Positions 13,885 through 17,523 of a stretch of 17,523 nucleotides of DNA are shown here, one piece after another. The notes beneath the pieces are model-generated. The model was not told the DNA's origin, ran no database searches, and saw only the letters and a program-made list of their open reading frames with translations. The stretch lies in assembly GCA_017557665.1 (NCBI GenBank), contig JAFYYI010000073.1, positions 1 to 17,523 of the forward strand, read 5' to 3'. The DNA is from Muribaculaceae bacterium (GTDB lineage: Bacteria; Bacteroidota; Bacteroidia; Bacteroidales; Muribaculaceae). The position numbers were made by a program, and so were the translations under genes. Positions within the stretch are counted from its first letter, which is position 1. Every line of letters begins with the position of its first letter.

Positions 13885-14250
13885 ATGGAGAACGAGTTTT
13901 TTAAAGATATCGAAGAGGCCCTGGCTTGGGCCGAAGGCACCCATTGTGCCATCACTGTGTGTGACCTGGAAGGGAAAGTGATCTTCATGAACGAGCGCTC
14001 GCGTGCCACCTTTGACAAGGAGGGCCGCACGATGCTCGGGCAGAACCTGATGCCCTGCCACAGTGCGAAGTCACAGGAGAAAATCCGCCACATGATCGAG
14101 ACCGACACCGTCAACTGCTATACGATTGACAAGCAGGGCGTCAAGAAGATGATCTACCAGACGCCGTGGCGCAAGGACGGCAAGGTGTGCGGCATGGTGG
14201 AGATCTCGATGGTCATCCCGCAGGAGATGCCACACTACGTTAGAAATTAG
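13885..14250 (+). CDS. Stand-alone PAS-domain protein (121 aa)
   Basis: Almost the whole protein is one PAS fold: AITVCDLEGKVIFMNERSRATFD (22-44), GRTMLGQNLMPCHSAKSQEKIRHMIE (47-72), NCYTIDKQGVKKMIYQTPWRKDGKVCGMVEISM. There is no output domain, so it would signal by binding a partner or a ligand in the cytoplasm. The CHSAKS segment resembles that of other single-PAS proteins with N-L-x-x-C-H, but a cofactor cannot be named. It lies 66 bp after the dehydrogenase, same strand. Its last codons, VRN and the TAG stop, are made of 7-bp array units, so the C-terminus may have been reshaped by the repeat. Confidence 0.85.
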   Translation: MENEFFKDIEEALAWAEGTHCAITVCDLEGKVIFMNERSRATFDKEGRTMLGQNLMPCHSAKSQEKIRHMIETDTVNCYTIDKQGVKKMIYQTPWRKDGKVCGMVEISMVIPQEMPHYVRN

Positions 14251-14273
14251 AAATTAGAAAGTAGAAATTAGGA
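14239..14273 (+). repeat. 7-bp tandem array (5 units) covering the PAS stop codon
   Basis: gttagaa, attagaa, attagaa, agtagaa, attagga. The TAG of the second unit (14248-14250) is the stop codon of the PAS gene. Sense orientation as in the other arrays. Confidence 0.85.
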
Positions 14274-14275
14274 TT

Positions 14276-14785
14276 ATGAAACGTCTATTGATTCTCTAGA
14301 TAATGGCCATCCTTGCCGTTTGTTCGATGGCTCAAGGGCCTTCTGTCCATTCTGTTCTTTGGGTCATCGACGGGATCCCGATGGACACTAATACCGTGGC
14401 GAGCGGGGAAATTACCACCGACAGCATTGAGCCATTGCTGGAACGCGATTTCCCATTGATCAAGATGGATGACATCAAGGAAATCCGAATGCTACGAAAC
14501 AGAGACATCCCGATAGGTTGCGGCAACCCCGACGGCCAAATAATCATCATCACAACACGAGAAGATAGCGGATTGCGTGATCTGGAACTCAACGGCGTTT
14601 ACACGACCAAGAGGAAGAGAATCGGTCTGGCAGTATTATCCTGAAAAAGCGACATTGAGCGCGTCATTAAAAAGATATGGAAAATCAAGAACATCAAGTC
14701 CATCTAGATTCACCCCGAGGGAAAGACCGTCGTTGACCGCAAAGGACACACTCACACCGTGTTTGTCAGTATCGAGACGAAATAA
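14276..14785 (+). pseudogene. Decayed secreted TonB-plug-like protein gene with three in-frame stops
   Basis: From ATG 14276 one frame reads a signal peptide MKRLLIL, stop TAG (14297-14299), then IMAILAVCSMAQ. The body has VLWVIDGIPMDT, DIKEIRMLRNRDIPIGCG and GQIIIITTRED, the pattern of a TonB-receptor plug (VIDG, then GxxxIITT). A TGA stops it at 14642-14644. The same frame goes on with SDIERVIKKIWKIKNIKSI, TAG (14705-14707), IHPEGKTVVDRKGHTHTVF and ends VSIETK at TAA 14783-14785. Sensible protein on both sides of each stop argues for a recently broken gene. Other genes here end in TAG and TGA, so codon reassignment is unlikely. The original would have been about 169 residues, periplasmic or outer-membrane linked. 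Confidence 0.75.
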
Positions 14786-14824
14786 TCGAGCGAAGGTGAG
14801 GGTGAGTTTTTTGTAAGGGCGTTT

Positions 14825-14853
14825 GGGGACAAAAGAACCGTCCCCGTGTCCCA
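14825..14853 (+). repeat. REP-like hairpin element, copy 1
   Basis: GGGGAC (14825-14830), loop aaaagaacc, GTCCCC (14840-14845), then gTGTCCCA. GGGACA can pair alternatively with TGTCCC. A close copy lies at 16791-16818 in the same orientation and an inverted one at 16747-16774. Confidence 0.8.
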
Positions 14854-14857
14854 TTAA

Positions 14858-14887
14858 AAAAAGACGAGGCGTTTGCCTCGTCTTTTT
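14858..14887. terminator. Bidirectional intrinsic terminator
   Basis: AAAAAGACGAGGC (14858-14870), loop gttt, GCCTCGTCTTTTT (14875-14887): a perfect 13-bp stem with A and T tails. It serves the minus-strand secreted protein gene ending at 14910 and, from the other side, any transcript from the decayed gene. Confidence 0.92.
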
Positions 14888-14909
14888 ATCACACATGACG
14901 ACTGTCAGG

Positions 14910-16631
14910 TTATCTTACCATCATCTTGGCAGATTTACTGGTGCCGTCGGAGTATTTCACAACCACGATGTTGATACCCTTGATCAAACCATTGTGCTGA
15001 CGGCCCTGCAGGTCATAGTAGGTGGTTTCTACAACCGTTGCATTGCTTGCAGGCATCTCGTCAATGCCGGTGATGTCAGGATAATAAACGATGGGTGAAT
15101 GCTTCTCCCTGCCGCCACCACGGTAGATGGTCTGCACGCCAAAGTATTTAAAGTCACCCGTGTAGAAGTAGATGTAGCGGGTCGTTGTTCCACCGCCGAT
15201 GATGTCATAGTTGGAGAAGTCATAAGGAATCACGGTCATGTCTTCGTCCTGTTCGGGATAATCCTCCTTCGAGAACACAAGGGGAGTCTCGTCGAGATAG
15301 CAGGTGTAGAACAATTTCTCGGGCAGGATATAGTTGCCGTCAACATCGGTCGTGTAGATGTTGAATCCGGCATATCCGTGAGCATAGTACTCCGTCTCGG
15401 TGTAGGGCAAGAAGGAAGTGAATTCAGGCGATGCGGGAGTTGCGGGTTTCTCGTTGAACAGATAGAGCGTGGGGCGCAGATACACCTCGTGGGTGCTGAC
15501 CGTTGCCTTGCCTGCATTGACCATGAGGCCGAGCTCGAGATTGCTGAACATACTTTGACCGGCATTATAGTCCATGATCATCTCCTCAACCTCATTGGTG
15601 TAGATTGTCGTCCAACCCCATTCGTCAACTTCCTTGACGATGTCACAAGGTTTGAGGTAAACGAGCGTGCTGTAGGTGTTGTCAACACCCAGGAACTGGT
15701 TGGTCTCGATGCGAGCCTTGTCGCCCTCGATAGTGGCTTTGATGACAGCATCAGGCAGAATCTTGGCAATCTTGGCATAGAACACGTTGTCGACAATTGC
15801 ACCCGGTACCATCTCATAAGCGATATCGCCGTCATAGGGGTAATGGGTGAACACATAGTCCTTGAATTCAGCGCCCTCGGGGGCTGTTTGAGGAACTTCG
15901 TCAAAGGGATAGAACGTGCAGTCCATGTCACCCTGTCCGGGCCATGTGAGAACGCCATCCTCTTCTTGCATACCGCCGTAAAGCAGGTTAGGATCCTGTG
16001 AGGTGATTGTACCGTCGGCCTCGATGTTGAATTTGATCTCGGTGACTTCCTCATCGGGGACATAGGTGGTGTAGGTGTACTCGTTGCCCTGCCAATCAAC
16101 GCCTGTGGCTTCTTCAGCCTTCAAGGCATGGAGGTAATAGGTATAGAGTTGGTTGGTGTAACCGTTGTCATACCAGAGTTGGGCGTTGATTTGGCCCGTT
16201 CTCACTGTGATGACGTTGCCCTCCACTTCACCTTTAATCCATGTGCCACCGTTGCACATGTTGGTAATGAAGTTCTTGAAATAGTAGTTGCCGTCGGTAC
16301 CCTTAACGACATAGGTGCCTTTCTCGCTGTACTCGGCGGGGGCGGGACTGCCCCAAACGGGCAAGTAGTCAATACCCGAGCGCCTCATCAGCTGCAGTTC
16401 GCCTTCGGGCTGCACAAACAGGCTGGGATCAAGTTCTGTCGGGTTCTCATGCTTGGGCTGCATGGCAGGCGTGGATGCCGGGGCGGCAAAGCGCACATTC
16501 TTGTTGATGACTCTCTCCTGTCGAGCATTCACATAGGAGTTGTTCTTCTCGTCAATCGACTGATAAGGCGACTGAGCGAACACATTGGCGGCCATCAAGG
16601 TCACCAGTAATAGAGTAAAACCTTTTTTCAT
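14910..16631 (-). CDS. Large secreted protein with T9SS-like C-terminal domain (573 aa)
   Basis: MKKGFTLLLVTLMAANVFAQ is a signal peptide with cleavage after VFA. The body is rich in Tyr, Thr, Asp and Glu with many beta-strand-like stretches (GTYVVKGTDGNYYFKNFI, WIKGEVEGNVITVRTGQI), typical of a surface or matrix protein; no catalytic motif is seen. The last 55 residues (ITGIDEMPASN, TTYYDLQGRQ, IKGINIVVVKYSDG, MMVR) follow the pattern of Bacteroidales C-terminal domains similar to type IX secretion sorting signals, so export to the surface is inferred. It has its own promoter and terminator and is flanked by REP-like repeats. I do not recognise a specific function. Confidence 0.8.
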   Translation of the reverse strand: MKKGFTLLLVTLMAANVFAQSPYQSIDEKNNSYVNARQERVINKNVRFAAPASTPAMQPKHENPTELDPSLFVQPEGELQLMRRSGIDYLPVWGSPAPAEYSEKGTYVVKGTDGNYYFKNFITNMCNGGTWIKGEVEGNVITVRTGQINAQLWYDNGYTNQLYTYYLHALKAEEATGVDWQGNEYTYTTYVPDEEVTEIKFNIEADGTITSQDPNLLYGGMQEEDGVLTWPGQGDMDCTFYPFDEVPQTAPEGAEFKDYVFTHYPYDGDIAYEMVPGAIVDNVFYAKIAKILPDAVIKATIEGDKARIETNQFLGVDNTYSTLVYLKPCDIVKEVDEWGWTTIYTNEVEEMIMDYNAGQSMFSNLELGLMVNAGKATVSTHEVYLRPTLYLFNEKPATPASPEFTSFLPYTETEYYAHGYAGFNIYTTDVDGNYILPEKLFYTCYLDETPLVFSKEDYPEQDEDMTVIPYDFSNYDIIGGGTTTRYIYFYTGDFKYFGVQTIYRGGGREKHSPIVYYPDITGIDEMPASNATVVETTYYDLQGRQHNGLIKGINIVVVKYSDGTSKSAKMMVR

Positions 16632-16663
16632 AATTGATGGAATTTAATGTTAATAAAAGCACC

Positions 16664-16695
16664 CAAAGTTACCGAGAAATATAAACATATGCAAG
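16664..16695 (-). promoter_or_regulatory. Promoter of the large secreted protein gene
   Basis: On the minus strand CTTG (complement of 16692-16695), 20-bp spacer, TAACTTTG (complement of 16664-16671). Both boxes and spacing fit the consensus. The leader would be about 25 nt. Confidence 0.7.
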
Positions 16696-16746
16696 TTTTT
16701 GAGCCACTTTTGTTTGAATTTTACATAAAACAACGGTATTCAGTAG

Positions 16747-16818
16747 TGGGGCACAGGGATGGCTCTCTTGTCCCGAAAATAGGGCATTTTAGGACAAAAG
16801 AACTGTCCTCGTGTCCCA
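16747..16818. repeat. REP-like pair of inverted elements (copies 2 and 3)
   Basis: Left element 16747-16774 begins tggggcacagggatgg and ends cttgtccc; right element 16791-16818 reads aggacaaaagaac, then tgtcctcgtgtccca. Reverse-complemented, the right one matches the left at 20 of 28 positions, all differences being transitions that allow G-U pairing. The spacer is gaaaatagggcatttt. The unit matches 14825-14853. Confidence 0.8.
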
Positions 16819-16867
16819 GAGCGAGGAAATAATCAAGTGAATGTGTGAGAGTGTTGAGAGTTTTTTG

Positions 16868-16875
16868 TACTTTTG
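16868..16875 (+). promoter_or_regulatory. -7 box (TACTTTTG) of glnS
   Basis: Exact TAnnTTTG match followed by TGG, as at the phosphofructokinase promoter; 52 bp upstream of the start codon. The -33 box is weak (TGTG near 16844). Confidence 0.5.
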
Positions 16876-16927
16876 TGGTTTGATTAGCAGTAAAAGACAT
16901 AAAAAACGAAATACTTTATATATTATT

Positions 16928-17523
16928 ATGGCGGAGAATATTGAGAATATCAACGCATCGGGCGAGGAGAAGAAGCCCTTGAATTTTGTACAGCAGATTG
17001 TCGCCGATGACTTGGCGGCTGGTAAGAACGGAGGAAGGCTGAACACGCGTTTCCCGCCGGAGCCTAACGGCTACCTGCACATCGGCCATGCCAAGGCCAT
17101 CTGCATGGACTTCGGCGTAGCCGAGATGTTCGGCGGCACGTGCAACCTGCGCTTCGACGACACCAACCCGCAGAAGGAGGACACCGAGTATGTCGAGGCC
17201 ATCATGCGCGACATCCACTGGCTGGGCTACGACTGGGGCGACCGTCTGTACTACGCCAGCGACTACTTCCCCAAACTGTACGACTTCGCCATCCGCCTGA
17301 TCAAGGAGGGCAAGGCCTATGTTGACGACCAGACCAGTGAGCAGATTGCCCAGCAGAAGGGCACGCCCACCACGCCCGGCACCAACAGCCCCTACCGCGA
17401 CCGCACCGTCGAGGAGAACCTGGACCTGTTCCAGAGGATGAATGCCGGCGAGTTTGAGGAGGGCAGCCACGTGTTGCGCGCCAAGATCGACATGGCGTCG
17501 AGCAACATGCACTTCCGCGACCC
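16928..17523 (+). CDS. glnS: Glutaminyl-tRNA synthetase, N-terminal part (cut by the right edge)
   Basis: ATG 16928 opens a frame ([20 protein letters not shown]) that is open to the edge, 198 codons. [16 protein letters not shown] holds the class I HIGH motif; [30 protein letters not shown] and [15 protein letters not shown] follow as in GlnRS, which differs from GluRS by these stretches. The enzyme charges tRNA-Gln with glutamine in the cytoplasm. About a third of the usual length of some 560 residues is visible. Confidence 0.96.
   Translation, partial: MAENIENINASGEEKKPLNFVQQIVADDLAAGKNGGRLNTRFPPEPNGYLHIGHAKAICMDFGVAEMFGGTCNLRFDDTNPQKEDTEYVEAIMRDIHWLGYDWGDRLYYASDYFPKLYDFAIRLIKEGKAYVDDQTSEQIAQQKGTPTTPGTNSPYRDRTVEENLDLFQRMNAGEFEEGSHVLRAKIDMASSNMHFRD

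Noticed and set aside
14276..14785. Reassignment of TAG or TGA as a sense codon
   Set aside because: Other intact genes in the window end in TAG (7666, 10898 and 13885 genes) and TGA (rfbA, phosphofructokinase), so both are normal stops.
15099..16001. 300-codon plus-strand frame inside the large secreted protein gene
   Set aside because: Antisense shadow without start signal; the minus-strand gene has signal peptide, promoter and terminator.

Overview
The window looks like chromosomal DNA of a Bacteroidota member, most likely order Bacteroidales (Prevotella or Muribaculaceae type). Evidence seen: several promoters match the Bacteroidales -7 box TAnnTTTG, Shine-Dalgarno sequences are mostly weak, and the gene content fits (PPi-dependent phosphofructokinase of the long type, SPOR lipoprotein, HU paralogues, dTDP-sugar operon with paired FdtA-like cupins, large secreted protein with a T9SS-like C-terminus, glnS with the HIGH motif). 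GC is about 50 percent in genes and clearly lower between them.

Left part (1-4193), mainly minus strand: the start of a small lipoprotein runs off the left edge. It is followed by an unknown four-helix membrane protein, a secreted SGNH hydrolase, and a cluster transcribed ribE > YfcE-like phosphodiesterase > SPOR lipoprotein. A structure-rich divergent gap with several inverted repeats then leads to a small XRE regulator (4194-4424, plus strand).

Middle (4425-12748): a PPi-dependent 6-phosphofructokinase (minus) faces the XRE gene convergently. It is followed by a plus-strand, partly overlapping five-gene operon: rfbA, two FdtA/WxcM-like cupins, a DegT-type PLP aminotransferase and a membrane-anchored SGNH/DltD-like protein. 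Together these would make a dTDP-3-amino-3,6-dideoxyhexose and perhaps modify the glycan that carries it. rmlB and the glycosyltransferases are not in the window. Convergent to this operon are a small HU protein and a striking HU-Pro/Glu-rich-TM-LysM fusion that could link DNA to the cell wall.

Right part (12749-17523): a D-2-hydroxyacid dehydrogenase, a stand-alone PAS protein, a decayed TonB-plug-like gene with three in-frame stops, a large secreted protein (minus) flanked by REP-like repeats, and the 5' part of glnS.

The most unusual DNA signal is a family of 7-bp tandem arrays (sense-strand unit close to TTAGRNN). They sit directly on stop codons and are always oriented with the transcription of the gene they follow. 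In two convergent gaps they form opposed arms. Also notable are REP-like direct repeats around the large secreted gene, a 13-bp inverted repeat overlapping the XRE promoter, and a 17-bp promoter core shared by the XRE gene and the HU operon.
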